Shown here: one piece after another, positions 27,218-36,214 of the stretch | Position numbering within the stretch: position 1 is the stretch's first letter | How the letters are laid out: each line of letters begins with the position of its first letter | NCBI GenBank assembly: GCA_947499955.1 | Contig: CANMQI010000001.1 | Location: 744,001-808,000, forward strand | Direction: 5' to 3' | DNA length: 64,000 nucleotides | Source: an uncultured Granulosicoccus sp. | GTDB taxonomy: Bacteria > Pseudomonadota > Gammaproteobacteria > Granulosicoccales > Granulosicoccaceae | Notes under the pieces: model-generated | The model's input: only the letters and a program-made list of their open reading frames with translations | Told to the model about the DNA's origin: nothing | Database searches by the model: none | Made by a program: the position numbers and the translations under genes

Positions 27218-29140
27218 ATGAAAACAACGAGCCCCAACCCACTGCACCGACATCGCATGACGATGCTGGCGCTGGGCGCAAGCCTGATTGCAGCACCCGG
27301 CGCCTCCCTGCTGGCGGCCGACTATCAGGAGGCCCCACAACTGGCCGAACAGGTCAAGGCAGGCACACTGCCTCCTGTGGAGGAGCGCCTGCCGGAAACC
27401 CCTTTCGTACTCGAACCGATCGAGAGTGTCGGCAAATACGGCGGCGTCTGGCGCTCGGCGCTCAAGGGGACTTATGACAATGGCTGGATTCGTCGTACGG
27501 TTGCCTATCAGCCGCTGGTGGCGTTCAGTCTCGACTGGTCTGAAGTGGTCCCCAACGTTGCCGAGAGTTTCGAGGTGAATGACGAAGCAACCGAATTCAC
27601 TTTCCATTTGCGCAAGGGCCACAAATGGTCCGACGGCGAACCCTTTACCAGTGCCGATCTGGATTTTGCCCTGAACGACATTGCCAAGAACCCGGACTAC
27701 AAGGGAGAGAGAGCACCGAACTTCAACTGGGACAACATGACCGGCGAGATCATCGACGAGACGACCTATCGCATCACGCTCGACCAGCCTGATGGCTTGC
27801 TGATACAGCGACTTGCCAGTGTCGACGGCCCTTTCCTGACTTTTGCACCCAAGCACTATTGCGGCCAGATGGTACCCAGTGTCAACCCGGATGCCGACAA
27901 GCTGGCAAGCGATCGCGGATTCGATTCCTGGTCACAGGCTCTGGAAAAAACCTGCTTCACCTACTTCACCGATGCAAAACGACCTTCGCTGAACGCCTGG
28001 CAGCAGGTGACCGCCTACGATGGCCTGAACCAGATCATCGAGTTCGAAAGAAATCCCTACTTCTACAAGGTTGACACCGCTGGCAACCAGCTGCCCTATA
28101 TCGACAAGGCAACCATGCTGCAAAGCGAGAATGTCGAGGACATCCTGCTGAAGGTCATCAATGGCGAGGTTGACTTTTCCAACCGTCACTTTGCCACTGT
28201 CACCAACAAGCCGGTCATCTACGACAGTCAGGAATCAGGCAACTACCGACTCACCTCGACGGTTGACGCACGCATGAATCACGCAATCCTGCAGCTGAAC
28301 CTCAACAATGAAGATCCGATCAAGCGATCCCTGTACAACGAACGGGACTTCCGGGTTGCCTTGTCACTGGCGACTGATCGGGAAGAGATCGTGGATGTGA
28401 TCTTCGCCGGCCAGGGCAAGCCCTTCCAGGCCGCACCTCGCCCCGAATCACCGTTCTATCACGAAGAACTGGCGACGCAATACACCGACTACGATCCTGA
28501 CAAGGCCAACGAACTGCTTGACGGACTGGGCCTGATCGAGCGAAACGACGATGGTATCCGTCTCAACAGTGCCGGTGAACCGATCTCCATCCAGCTGTAC
28601 ACACCGTCTGATCAGATCGAATTCAATGACATGGCGCAACTGATCGTCAACCAGTGGGCAGAGGTGGGCATCCTGCTCGACCAGCGCAATGTGGAACGCA
28701 GCTTCGTCTACGAGCGTCTCCACGGTAATCAGCATGACATGCATATCTGGTGGGGTGACGGCGGTCTGGGTGATGCCCTGCTCGATCCACGCTACTACTT
28801 TCCGTTCAACCGCGAATCGGCCTTTGCCCTGCAATGGTCACAGTGGTTCAACAACCCGGAAAGCGCTGGCAGCAGTGAACCGTCCGCACCAGCCAAGAAG
28901 CAGATGGAACTGTACGGACAGCTGAAGGCATCTGGTGATCCTGCCCAGCAGGCACAGATCTTCAAGCAGATTCTGGATATTTCCGCCGAGCAGTTCTGGG
29001 TCATCGGCACCGTTCTGCCCGCTGAAGGTTATGCGGTAGTCAACAAGAACCTGGGCAATGTGCCTGAAAGCCAGCCTTATGCATGGCTCTATCCACAACC
29101 GGCGCCAATGGGTACCTCACAACTCTATTACAAGAACTGA
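27218..29140 (+). CDS. ABC transporter family 5 solute-binding protein (Opp/Agp type)
   Basis: The 640-residue periplasmic protein starts at the ATG at 27218 with CGGAGAGA upstream. A signal peptide ends near LLAADYQEAP. SBP_bac_5 features follow: LRKGHKWSDGEPFTSADL, a long two-domain body, and a C-terminal QLYYKN. Family 5 proteins bind peptides, but a branch (AgpA and relatives) binds oligosaccharides. Sugar-enzyme neighbours and the DUF2264 gene favour an oligosaccharide here. The frame is open upstream to 27053, but that part belongs to the previous gene in another frame. A strong hairpin follows the stop. Confidence 0.92.
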   Translation: MKTTSPNPLHRHRMTMLALGASLIAAPGASLLAADYQEAPQLAEQVKAGTLPPVEERLPETPFVLEPIESVGKYGGVWRSALKGTYDNGWIRRTVAYQPLVAFSLDWSEVVPNVAESFEVNDEATEFTFHLRKGHKWSDGEPFTSADLDFALNDIAKNPDYKGERAPNFNWDNMTGEIIDETTYRITLDQPDGLLIQRLASVDGPFLTFAPKHYCGQMVPSVNPDADKLASDRGFDSWSQALEKTCFTYFTDAKRPSLNAWQQVTAYDGLNQIIEFERNPYFYKVDTAGNQLPYIDKATMLQSENVEDILLKVINGEVDFSNRHFATVTNKPVIYDSQESGNYRLTSTVDARMNHAILQLNLNNEDPIKRSLYNERDFRVALSLATDREEIVDVIFAGQGKPFQAAPRPESPFYHEELATQYTDYDPDKANELLDGLGLIERNDDGIRLNSAGEPISIQLYTPSDQIEFNDMAQLIVNQWAEVGILLDQRNVERSFVYERLHGNQHDMHIWWGDGGLGDALLDPRYYFPFNRESAFALQWSQWFNNPESAGSSEPSAPAKKQMELYGQLKASGDPAQQAQIFKQILDISAEQFWVIGTVLPAEGYAVVNKNLGNVPESQPYAWLYPQPAPMGTSQLYYKN

Positions 29141-29152
29141 GGCAACTCATGT

Positions 29153-29183
29153 TCACTGGCAGTCCACTTCGGGCTGCCAGTGA
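29153..29183 (+). terminator. Intra-operon hairpin after binding-protein gene
   Basis: TCACTGGCAG pairs perfectly with CTGCCAGTGA. A further TCC/GGG extension (one wobble) leaves a 5-base ACTTC loop. No T tract follows. It is placed between the binding-protein gene and the first permease gene, where such structures typically protect the upstream mRNA and raise binding protein over permease. Confidence 0.65.
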
Positions 29184-29213
29184 GCTTCCCTGCACCTGCC
29201 TGGAACACACGAC

Positions 29214-30212
29214 ATGACTCTCTATCTGGCCCGTCGACTGGTCACGATGCTACTGACACTGCTGGCGCTTTCGGTGGTGGTATTCGTGGTAATACAACTC
29301 CCTCCCGGGGACTTCATCACCTCCTACATTGCCCGCCTGTCGGGTAGTGGCGAGACCATCGATCAGGCGGTCATCGATACCTTGCGTGAACGCTATCAGA
29401 TGGACGCCCCTCTCCTGTCGCAATACTGGGCCTGGCTCAAGGGCATGCTGCATGGCGAGTTCGGCTACAGCTTCGAAATGAAACTGCCCGTCTCCGAGAT
29501 CTTCTCCGAGCGCATCGGCATCTCCCTGGCGGTCGAGCTGCTGGCAGTGGTTGTCATGTGGGCAGTTGCCATCCCCATCGGCATCTACTCTGCCGTGAAG
29601 CAATACTCACTGGGCGACTACTTCGCCACGGTCATCGGCTTCTTCGGCCTTGCCGTACCCAATTTCCTGTTTGCCCTGATCCTCATGTACATCTGCTATG
29701 TGTGGTTCGGTGTGACCATCACCGGCCTGTTTTCCCCTGAATACATGAATGCCAAGTGGAGCCTGGCCAGATTTCTCGATTTCGCGCAGCATGTCTGGGC
29801 TCCCGTCCTGGTCATCGCAACCGCTGGCACCGCGCAACTGGTCAGAGTACTGCGAGCGAATCTACTCGATGAGCTTAACAAACCCTATGTGCTGACCGCC
29901 CGCGCCAAGGGTCTGGAAAAGCGCAAGGTGATCATGCGCTACCCCGTCAGAGTCGCCATGAACCCACTGGTGTCCACCATTGGCTGGGTGTTGCCCACGG
30001 TCATCTCCTCCAGCTTCGTGACCGCCATCGTACTGAACCTGCCCACCCTCTCACCGATATTGTTGCGTGCCCTGCTCTCGCAGGACATGTATCTGGCCGG
30101 CGCCCTGATTCTGTTCATGGGTGTGCTGACCATGATCGGCACACTGATCTCCGATTTGCTGCTTGCCTGGATTGATCCACGCATCCGGCTCGGCATGGTG
30201 GGAGCCAACTGA
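29214..30212 (+). CDS. ABC transporter permease, OppB-like
   Basis: The 332-residue inner-membrane protein has about six membrane segments and the DppB/OppB N-terminus (LARRLVTMLLTLLALSVVVFVVIQLPPGD). The cytoplasmic EAA-type loop reads VLTARAKGLEKRKVIMRYPVR, where it contacts the ATPase. It pairs with the next gene. The stop and the next start overlap (TGATG), so translation is coupled. The permease is one half of the Opp-type pore for the family 5 binding protein. Confidence 0.93.
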   Translation: MTLYLARRLVTMLLTLLALSVVVFVVIQLPPGDFITSYIARLSGSGETIDQAVIDTLRERYQMDAPLLSQYWAWLKGMLHGEFGYSFEMKLPVSEIFSERIGISLAVELLAVVVMWAVAIPIGIYSAVKQYSLGDYFATVIGFFGLAVPNFLFALILMYICYVWFGVTITGLFSPEYMNAKWSLARFLDFAQHVWAPVLVIATAGTAQLVRVLRANLLDELNKPYVLTARAKGLEKRKVIMRYPVRVAMNPLVSTIGWVLPTVISSSFVTAIVLNLPTLSPILLRALLSQDMYLAGALILFMGVLTMIGTLISDLLLAWIDPRIRLGMVGAN

Positions 30213-31378
30213 TGAGCAGCCCGACAACAACCCTGATCGAACCCTCTGCCGATACGACCGAGGAAAGTAGTGCGGTACGTGGCACGCTGGCAGGTACCGA
30301 AAGCCAGTGGCAGTTGATCCGTCGTCGCTTCAGGCAACATCGGATGGCGCGCATCTCGCTCTACATTCTCATTGTGTTCGCCATTTGCGCCCTGTTTGCC
30401 AACTTCCTTGCGCCCAAGGATCCGTTGAAGGTACAGGCCCGCTACACCTATGCCCCACCTCAGGGTCTGCACTTCATCGACCACGATGAGAACGGTGACT
30501 GGTCCATCAAGCCGCATGTCTATGGCTACAAGGTGGAAGTCGAACCGGAAGCACTGCGCCGTGTATTCGTCATCGACCCGTCAAAGAAGATCTATCTGAA
30601 GTGGTTCGTGGAAGGCCACGATTACAAGCTGCTGGGACTGTTCCCCAGCAACATCCATCTGTTTGGACCGGAACGCAAGCGCGACCCTCTGTACATTCTT
30701 GGCAGTGACCGGCTGGGACGGGACATGCTCAGCCGTCTGCTGCTGGGTACGCGAATATCACTATCGGTCGGTATCGTCGGCGTCATACTCTCCCTGTTCT
30801 TCGGCGTACTCATTGGCGGTCTTGCCGGGTTCTATGGAGGCTGGTTCGATGCCGTCACCCAGCGCACCATCGAGTTCCTGCGCTCCCTGCCAACCATTCC
30901 GCTGTGGATGGCGCTGGCATCGGCCATGCCCAGCGACTGGTCACCGCTGCGCGTGTACTTCGTCATCACCCTCATACTCTCGCTACTGGGCTGGACCGAA
31001 CTGGCACGAGTGGTGCGCGGACGCTTTCTCGCGCTGAAGGACGAGGACTACGTCGCCGCCGCACTGTATGACGGGGCCAGCCATGTACGTGTGGTGATGC
31101 GCCATATGGTGCCGGCGTTTACCAGCCATATCATCACCGCGGCAAGCCTTGCCATTCCGGGCATGATCCTGGCCGAAACAGCCTTGTCATTTCTGGGCCT
31201 TGGTCTGCAATCACCAGTGGTTTCCTGGGGTGTATTGCTGCAGGAGGCCCAGAACATCCGAGTCCTCGCCACCGCTCCCTGGCTGCTGGCTCCGGGCCTT
31301 GCCATCGTGATCGCGGTACTGGCCATGAATTTCGTCGGCGATGGCCTGCGCGACGCGGCAGACCCCTATGCACGATAA
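30212..31378 (+). CDS. ABC transporter permease, OppC-like, with large insert
   Basis: The 388-residue second permease is longer than the usual 280-310 for OppC/DppC. The extra length is a region of about 75 residues between the first membrane segment (about residues 48-68) and the SDRLGRDMLSR motif (about 166). It includes a HFIDHDENGDWSIKPHVYGY segment and probably lies in the periplasm. The BPD_transp_1 core and the EAA-type loop (ELARVVRGRFLALKDEDYV) are normal. Opp permeases with such an insert are seen in sugar-oligomer transporters, which fits the cluster. The insert could contact the binding protein. Confidence 0.9.
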   Translation: MSSPTTTLIEPSADTTEESSAVRGTLAGTESQWQLIRRRFRQHRMARISLYILIVFAICALFANFLAPKDPLKVQARYTYAPPQGLHFIDHDENGDWSIKPHVYGYKVEVEPEALRRVFVIDPSKKIYLKWFVEGHDYKLLGLFPSNIHLFGPERKRDPLYILGSDRLGRDMLSRLLLGTRISLSVGIVGVILSLFFGVLIGGLAGFYGGWFDAVTQRTIEFLRSLPTIPLWMALASAMPSDWSPLRVYFVITLILSLLGWTELARVVRGRFLALKDEDYVAAALYDGASHVRVVMRHMVPAFTSHIITAASLAIPGMILAETALSFLGLGLQSPVVSWGVLLQEAQNIRVLATAPWLLAPGLAIVIAVLAMNFVGDGLRDAADPYAR

Positions 31379-31388
31379 GGACACCATC

Positions 31389-33077
31389 ATGAACCAGTCA
31401 TCAAACGAACCGGTCCTGCAGGTACGTGATCTGTCAGTGGACTTCCCGCACAAGGACGGTGCCTTTCATGCCATCGAATCGCTGAGCTTCGATCTGTACC
31501 CCGGCAAGACCACCTGTTTTGTCGGGGAGTCCGGCTCGGGCAAGAGCGTGACAGCGCGCGCCATCATGAATATCGTCGACCCTGCCATCATCACTCAGGG
31601 CTCGGTGACCATCATCGACAGCAAGAGCCAGACACCACTCGAACTGACATCTCTGGATACCGACAGTGAAGCGATTCGGGCGGTACGCGGCGCTCGCATC
31701 GCCATGATCTTCCAGGAGCCCATGTCATCGCTCTCGCCGGTGCACACCATCGGTCAGCAGATCATCGAGGCCATCCTGCTGCATCAGGACGTGAACGAGG
31801 CCGAAGCTCGCAAGCGGGCCATCGAAGCACTGGCTGCCGTTCATATCCACTCACCGGAACGCGCTGTCGATCGATACCCCTTCGAATATTCGGGCGGTAT
31901 GCGCCAGCGCGCCATGATTGCCATGGCCATCGCCTGCGAACCCGACATACTGATCGCCGATGAACCCACCACCGCTCTGGACGTCACGACCCAGGCGGAG
32001 ATACTGCTGCTGATACGCGAACTGCAACGCAAGAAGGGTATGTCGGTGATGTTCATCACCCACGACATGGGCGTGGTGGCAGAAATAGCCGACGATGTTG
32101 CAGTCATGCTCAATGGTCGCATCGTCGAACATGGCGAGGTCGATCAGATCTTCCATGCCCCTACACATCCGTATACCCGCAAACTGATCGATGCCTCGCT
32201 CGGACTGGAACAGTCGGACGCTCGCCCCCTACCCGCAAGGCCCGATACACCACTCATCCAGATCGATGACATTCGTCTGCAGTTCGGCGGACACAAGAGC
32301 TGGTTCAGTAAAACGGTACACGGTGCCGTGGTTGCTCTGGAATCGGTCAGCCTGTCCTTGTGGCCAGGTGAGATTCTGGGAATCGTCGGCGAATCCGGTT
32401 CCGGCAAGACAAGCCTGGGACGCGTCCTGATGGGACGCTACAAGCCGGTTTCGGGCAATGTCATCTATACCGATCGGCAAGGCCGTGAACGGGATCTGAC
32501 GCAAGCGGCCAGCTTCCGGGACAAACAGGTCTACCGCGAGATTCGCATGATTTTCCAGGATCCCTATTCGTCACTGAACCCACGCATGACCGTCGAGCAG
32601 ATCATTGCCGAGCCGCTGAAGATCAATGGTCTGGCCAGTGGTCATGAATTGCGAGAGCGCGTTGCCACCTTGCTGGAGCGTGTTGGCCTCTCTGCCAGCA
32701 TGATGGAACGTTATCCTCACGCCTTCTCCGGTGGCCAGCGCCAGCGCATCGGTATCGCTCGTGCCATTGCCCTGGAGCCGCGGGTCATCATCGCCGATGA
32801 GTCCACCTCTGCGCTGGACGGTTCGGTTCGCGCCCAGATACTGGACCTGTTGCTGGACCTGCGCGATGAGCTGGGGCTTTCCATCATCTTCATTGCGCAT
32901 GACATTGGCGTGGTGCGTTACCTGTGCGACCGGGTTGCGGTGATGCATCGCGGACGCGTGGTGGAAACTGGATTGGCGCATCAGGTCTGCGATGCTCCGA
33001 TCGACAGCTATACCCAGCGACTCATCGCCGCAGTGCCACGTCCTGATCCGCGGCAGCGCGGTCTGCGTAGCGTTTGA
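31389..33077 (+). CDS. ABC transporter double ATPase (OppD-OppF fusion)
   Basis: The 562-residue protein carries two complete ATP-binding cassettes in one chain. Cassette 1 has Walker A GESGSGKS near residue 46, signature YSGGMRQR near 167 and Walker B ILIADEPT. Cassette 2 has Walker A GESGSGKT near 333, signature FSGGQRQR near 446 and Walker B VIIADEST. It therefore supplies both OppD- and OppF-like subunits for the two permeases upstream. The start is the ATG at 31389; the open frame back to 31341 overlaps the permease gene and is not needed. The C-terminal oligopeptide-transporter extension is present after cassette 1. Confidence 0.95.
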   Translation: MNQSSNEPVLQVRDLSVDFPHKDGAFHAIESLSFDLYPGKTTCFVGESGSGKSVTARAIMNIVDPAIITQGSVTIIDSKSQTPLELTSLDTDSEAIRAVRGARIAMIFQEPMSSLSPVHTIGQQIIEAILLHQDVNEAEARKRAIEALAAVHIHSPERAVDRYPFEYSGGMRQRAMIAMAIACEPDILIADEPTTALDVTTQAEILLLIRELQRKKGMSVMFITHDMGVVAEIADDVAVMLNGRIVEHGEVDQIFHAPTHPYTRKLIDASLGLEQSDARPLPARPDTPLIQIDDIRLQFGGHKSWFSKTVHGAVVALESVSLSLWPGEILGIVGESGSGKTSLGRVLMGRYKPVSGNVIYTDRQGRERDLTQAASFRDKQVYREIRMIFQDPYSSLNPRMTVEQIIAEPLKINGLASGHELRERVATLLERVGLSASMMERYPHAFSGGQRQRIGIARAIALEPRVIIADESTSALDGSVRAQILDLLLDLRDELGLSIIFIAHDIGVVRYLCDRVAVMHRGRVVETGLAHQVCDAPIDSYTQRLIAAVPRPDPRQRGLRSV

Positions 33078-33095
33078 AGGCAACGGAGAATCACC

Positions 33096-33212
33096 ATGAC
33101 CTCTGGAACCAGCACTCTCTTGCATTCATTGCATTCGCACCAGCAGTTGCGTATCTTGCGTAGCCGCAAGTCTCCCGATCCGCAACAATCCAAGGCACTC
33201 CCGCGCGCATGA
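33096..33212 (+). CDS. Short leader ORF overlapping lacI start
   Basis: A 38-codon ORF with a good ribosome-binding site (CGGAG, 8 bases before the ATG) ends in TGA that overlaps the ATG of the LacI gene at 33209 (ATGA). The peptide is basic (several Arg, Lys, His) with no family resemblance. The lacI gene has no good ribosome-binding site of its own, so this ORF may exist to couple and tune LacI translation. A similar arrangement precedes the second lacI gene. Coding status is uncertain. Confidence 0.4.
   Translation: MTSGTSTLLHSLHSHQQLRILRSRKSPDPQQSKALPRA
33120..33154. promoter_or_regulatory. Operator-like words before lacI
   Basis: TTGCATTCATT (33120-33130) and TTGCGTAT (33147-33154) match words found upstream of the first gene of the cluster near 25314-25334. 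They lie inside the short leader ORF. They could form a LacI binding site near the lacI gene. The support is only sequence sharing. Confidence 0.3.
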
Positions 33213-34276
33213 ACGACCCTGACTCTCCAGCGCCGGACAGCGCTGCCGCCGAGACTTCCCGAACACGCGTCAGTCAGGCTGACATCGCCCAGGCGGTCGG
33301 TGTATCGGTCTCTACCGTATCCAGAGTACTGTCCGGTGCGGCCGGCATCAGTGAGCGGGTACGCGGAGAAGTACTGCGCGCCGCGCGTGAGATGGGGCAT
33401 CGCGGTAGCGTGGAGTCGCACAATACCGGCGTTGAACTCAAATCGGCCTTTCTGCTGTTCAATGAAGACAGCCACCAGCCGCAGATCAGCTCCATCTATG
33501 GACTGATCCTGGCAGGACTCAGAGCCGCCGCCGAGGACAGTGGTATCGCCCTGCACTTTCTGCTGCGCAACAACAATGAAGAAGTGCCCGAAGCGGTGTT
33601 TTCACGCAACGATGCCGGTGTCCTGTTTGTCGGCATCGACCCGACACCCGATGCGCTGGCGCGCTTGTCAAACAGCGGCGTACCGACCGTGCTGGTCAAT
33701 GGGCTGGATCCTGATCTGCGGGTGCACGCGGTGTCACCAGCCAATTATTTCGGCGGACGACTGGTCGCACGCTTTCTGGTGGAAAAAGGCCATCGCCGCA
33801 TCCTGCATATGAGCAGCCGGCAGCGCTGGACCATCCGCCGACGTACGGAAGGCTTTCTGCAAGGCGTCGAGGATTACAGCCAGGGCAGTGCCGTCGTGGA
33901 TACGAAGTATTTCAAACGGCTCGAAGCCAGCTACATCGCGGATGCCTTGACCGAGGCATTCCAGGAAGGTGTCACGCCCCCTACCGCCATTTTCTGTTCC
34001 AACGATCTGCAGGCACTGGCAACCGTTCAGACCCTGCAGGCGCGTGGCATATCGGTGCCGGGAGATGTGTCGGTCATGGGCTTTGACGACCTGCCCATTG
34101 CCGATCTGTGTGACCCCGGATTGAGCACCATTCGAGTCGACTGGCGCGGCATGGGCCAGGAAGCCTTTCGATTACTGAACCTGGGCCTGGTCTCCGACAA
34201 GTATCCCGCACGGCAGGTGCAGACCGGCGTTGCCCTGGTCGAGCGTGCGAGTGTCGGCCAGCCCCCTTCTTCCTGA
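33209..34276 (+). CDS. LacI-family transcriptional regulator
   Basis: The 355-residue protein has a LacI helix-turn-helix (VSQADIAQAVGVSVSTVSRV, about residues 21-40) after an extended N-terminus of about 20 residues. A hinge and a periplasmic-binding-protein-like sugar-sensing domain follow (CSNDLQALATVQTL, VMGFDDLPIADLC). LacI regulators usually repress sugar-uptake genes until a sugar binds. Its location after the OppDF gene and before the DUF2264 gene makes it the likely regulator of the whole cluster. No strong ribosome-binding site precedes its ATG, which overlaps the stop of a 38-codon ORF. Confidence 0.92.
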   Translation: MNDPDSPAPDSAAAETSRTRVSQADIAQAVGVSVSTVSRVLSGAAGISERVRGEVLRAAREMGHRGSVESHNTGVELKSAFLLFNEDSHQPQISSIYGLILAGLRAAAEDSGIALHFLLRNNNEEVPEAVFSRNDAGVLFVGIDPTPDALARLSNSGVPTVLVNGLDPDLRVHAVSPANYFGGRLVARFLVEKGHRRILHMSSRQRWTIRRRTEGFLQGVEDYSQGSAVVDTKYFKRLEASYIADALTEAFQEGVTPPTAIFCSNDLQALATVQTLQARGISVPGDVSVMGFDDLPIADLCDPGLSTIRVDWRGMGQEAFRLLNLGLVSDKYPARQVQTGVALVERASVGQPPSS

Positions 34277-34298
34277 AAGCCACACGAGAACCCAGTCT

Positions 34299-36137
34299 GT
34301 GCTGAACCCGATAGCCGACAACCCTTTCCTCGATCGCAACGATGCCGTGCGCGCTGCCATCGATCTGATGACACCGCTTACCCCCTGGTTCTCTGAAGGG
34401 CGAGGTCGATTGCGACTTGGCGTTACCGGCGCACACTTTCACGAAGCGGCAGCAGACCTGGAGGGCCTTGCTCGACCCCTCTGGGGACTGGCACCACTGA
34501 TCGCCGGTGGCTCGACTTTCGAGGCGACCGATCTGTACGTTGAAGGTCTGGCCAATGGTTCGGATCCGAACCACGTCGATTACTGGGGCCCGACCACCTA
34601 CCGCGACCAACGCATCGTGGAGAGTGCCGCCATCGGCTTTGCCCTGGCCCTGGCTCCGGAGACATTCTGGGATGGATTACCGAGGAAGGGTCGTGATCAT
34701 CTGGGCAAGTGGCTGGCAGACTCACTCAAGAATACCCCGGCCCCCAACAACTGGCACTTCTTCCATGTACTGGTCTCACTGGGACTGGATCGGGTGGGCG
34801 TTGAATATGATCGCTCCATCATAGAATCCGACCTGGATTTTCTCGAGACCTGCCGCTTGCAGGACGGCTGGTTTCGTGACGGACAACGACGCCGTGCCGA
34901 GCATTACATCCCGTTTGCCATGCACTACTACGGCCTGATCTATGCCGCACTCGGCGGTGGGCACGGCAAGGCCAATGATGACCGGCGGGACCGTTTTCTG
35001 GAAGATGCCATGGCGTTTGCGCCTTCCATCAAACACTGGTTTGCCAGTGATGGTGCAGCCCTGCCTTATGGTCGATCCCTGACTTATCGCTTTGCGCATG
35101 CCGGTATCTGGGGAGCATTGGCTTTTGCCGATGTGGAAGCCCTGCCCTGGGAAGAGACGCGCGGCTACTGGTCCAGAAATCTGCGTTACTGGTCGAAACA
35201 GCCCATGGCCGATCGAGACGGCATCATGCCGGTCGGCTACGCCTACCCCAACCTGCTGATGAGCGAGGCCTACAATTCTCCGGGTTCACCCTACTGGGCC
35301 ATGAAGGCTTTTCTGCCACTGGCCCTGGCCGAGGATCATCCATTCTGGCAAGCCGCAGAAGCTGCACCCGAAGTCGACAGGGCCGTGGTGACCTTGACCC
35401 AACCGGGCATGATCAAATGGGAAGAGCCCGGCAATGTCACAGTGCTCAGTGGTGGCCAACAGGCCGTGGAGTTTCGTCAGGGAGCCGAGAAGTACAGCAA
35501 GTTTGCCTACTCCACGCGCTACGGATTTTCCGTGGAGAATGATCCGCGCAGTTTTCGTACCGGCCCCTTCGACAACATGCTGGCCTGCTCGGATGACGGT
35601 GTGCACTACCGCGTACGTCTGAGCGAAACCGACGCCCGCATTGGAGAGGGCGTACTCTATTCCTGCTGGTCACCCATGAAAGGGGTCGAGATAGAAACCT
35701 GGTTGTTGCCACGTGCCCCCTGGCACCTGCGTATTCACAAGGTGGTGAACAGCGTGGCCATCGATACCCGTGAAGGTGGCTTCTCGATTGCACGTAACGA
35801 TCATCCACCACTGGAGACAGTGACGGAACACGGCATTGCCCGTGTGACCACCGAAACCGATGTGTCGACCCTGATCGACCTGTACGACAATCCACGCGAG
35901 CCGCGTATCAATCGGGCTGATCCGAATACCAATGTGCTCTACCCTCGAAGCTGGGTGCCGCAATTATCGGCACACCTGGAGCCCGGCACCCACTGGCTCG
36001 GCTGTGCCGTGTTGGCGCAAGCCGTATCCGATTCCCCACTACCGGAGACACCAGAGAGGCCGACTGCCGAGCAATTACAGCAGTTGAGAGACAAAGCCAG
36101 TCAAATTCCAGTATGGTCTGTGCCTGACGATTACTAG
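34299..36137 (+). CDS. DUF2264 protein, probable glycan-active enzyme
   Basis: The 612-residue protein belongs to DUF2264 by its opening (NPLFLDRNDAVRA-like segment, RLRLGVTGAHFHEAAADLEG, LARPLWGLAPLIAGG). The N-terminal 350 residues should be an alpha/alpha barrel, followed by a beta-rich C-terminal half. From memory, related proteins have been linked to glycoside hydrolase family GH154 and uronic-acid-containing glycans, but I cannot check this. No signal peptide is seen, so it is cytoplasmic and would act after import by the Opp-type transporter. The start is taken as the GTG at 34299 with GAGAA upstream. It is cotranscribed with lacI by spacing (22 bases). Confidence 0.85.
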   Translation: MLNPIADNPFLDRNDAVRAAIDLMTPLTPWFSEGRGRLRLGVTGAHFHEAAADLEGLARPLWGLAPLIAGGSTFEATDLYVEGLANGSDPNHVDYWGPTTYRDQRIVESAAIGFALALAPETFWDGLPRKGRDHLGKWLADSLKNTPAPNNWHFFHVLVSLGLDRVGVEYDRSIIESDLDFLETCRLQDGWFRDGQRRRAEHYIPFAMHYYGLIYAALGGGHGKANDDRRDRFLEDAMAFAPSIKHWFASDGAALPYGRSLTYRFAHAGIWGALAFADVEALPWEETRGYWSRNLRYWSKQPMADRDGIMPVGYAYPNLLMSEAYNSPGSPYWAMKAFLPLALAEDHPFWQAAEAAPEVDRAVVTLTQPGMIKWEEPGNVTVLSGGQQAVEFRQGAEKYSKFAYSTRYGFSVENDPRSFRTGPFDNMLACSDDGVHYRVRLSETDARIGEGVLYSCWSPMKGVEIETWLLPRAPWHLRIHKVVNSVAIDTREGGFSIARNDHPPLETVTEHGIARVTTETDVSTLIDLYDNPREPRINRADPNTNVLYPRSWVPQLSAHLEPGTHWLGCAVLAQAVSDSPLPETPERPTAEQLQQLRDKASQIPVWSVPDDY

Positions 36138-36214
36138 CCTCCAAGTAGTCCGGGAGAAATCTCACGAACTTCGCCTCTCAAAAGCTGGGCGGCATACTTG
36201 CCGCCTGCACCCTG

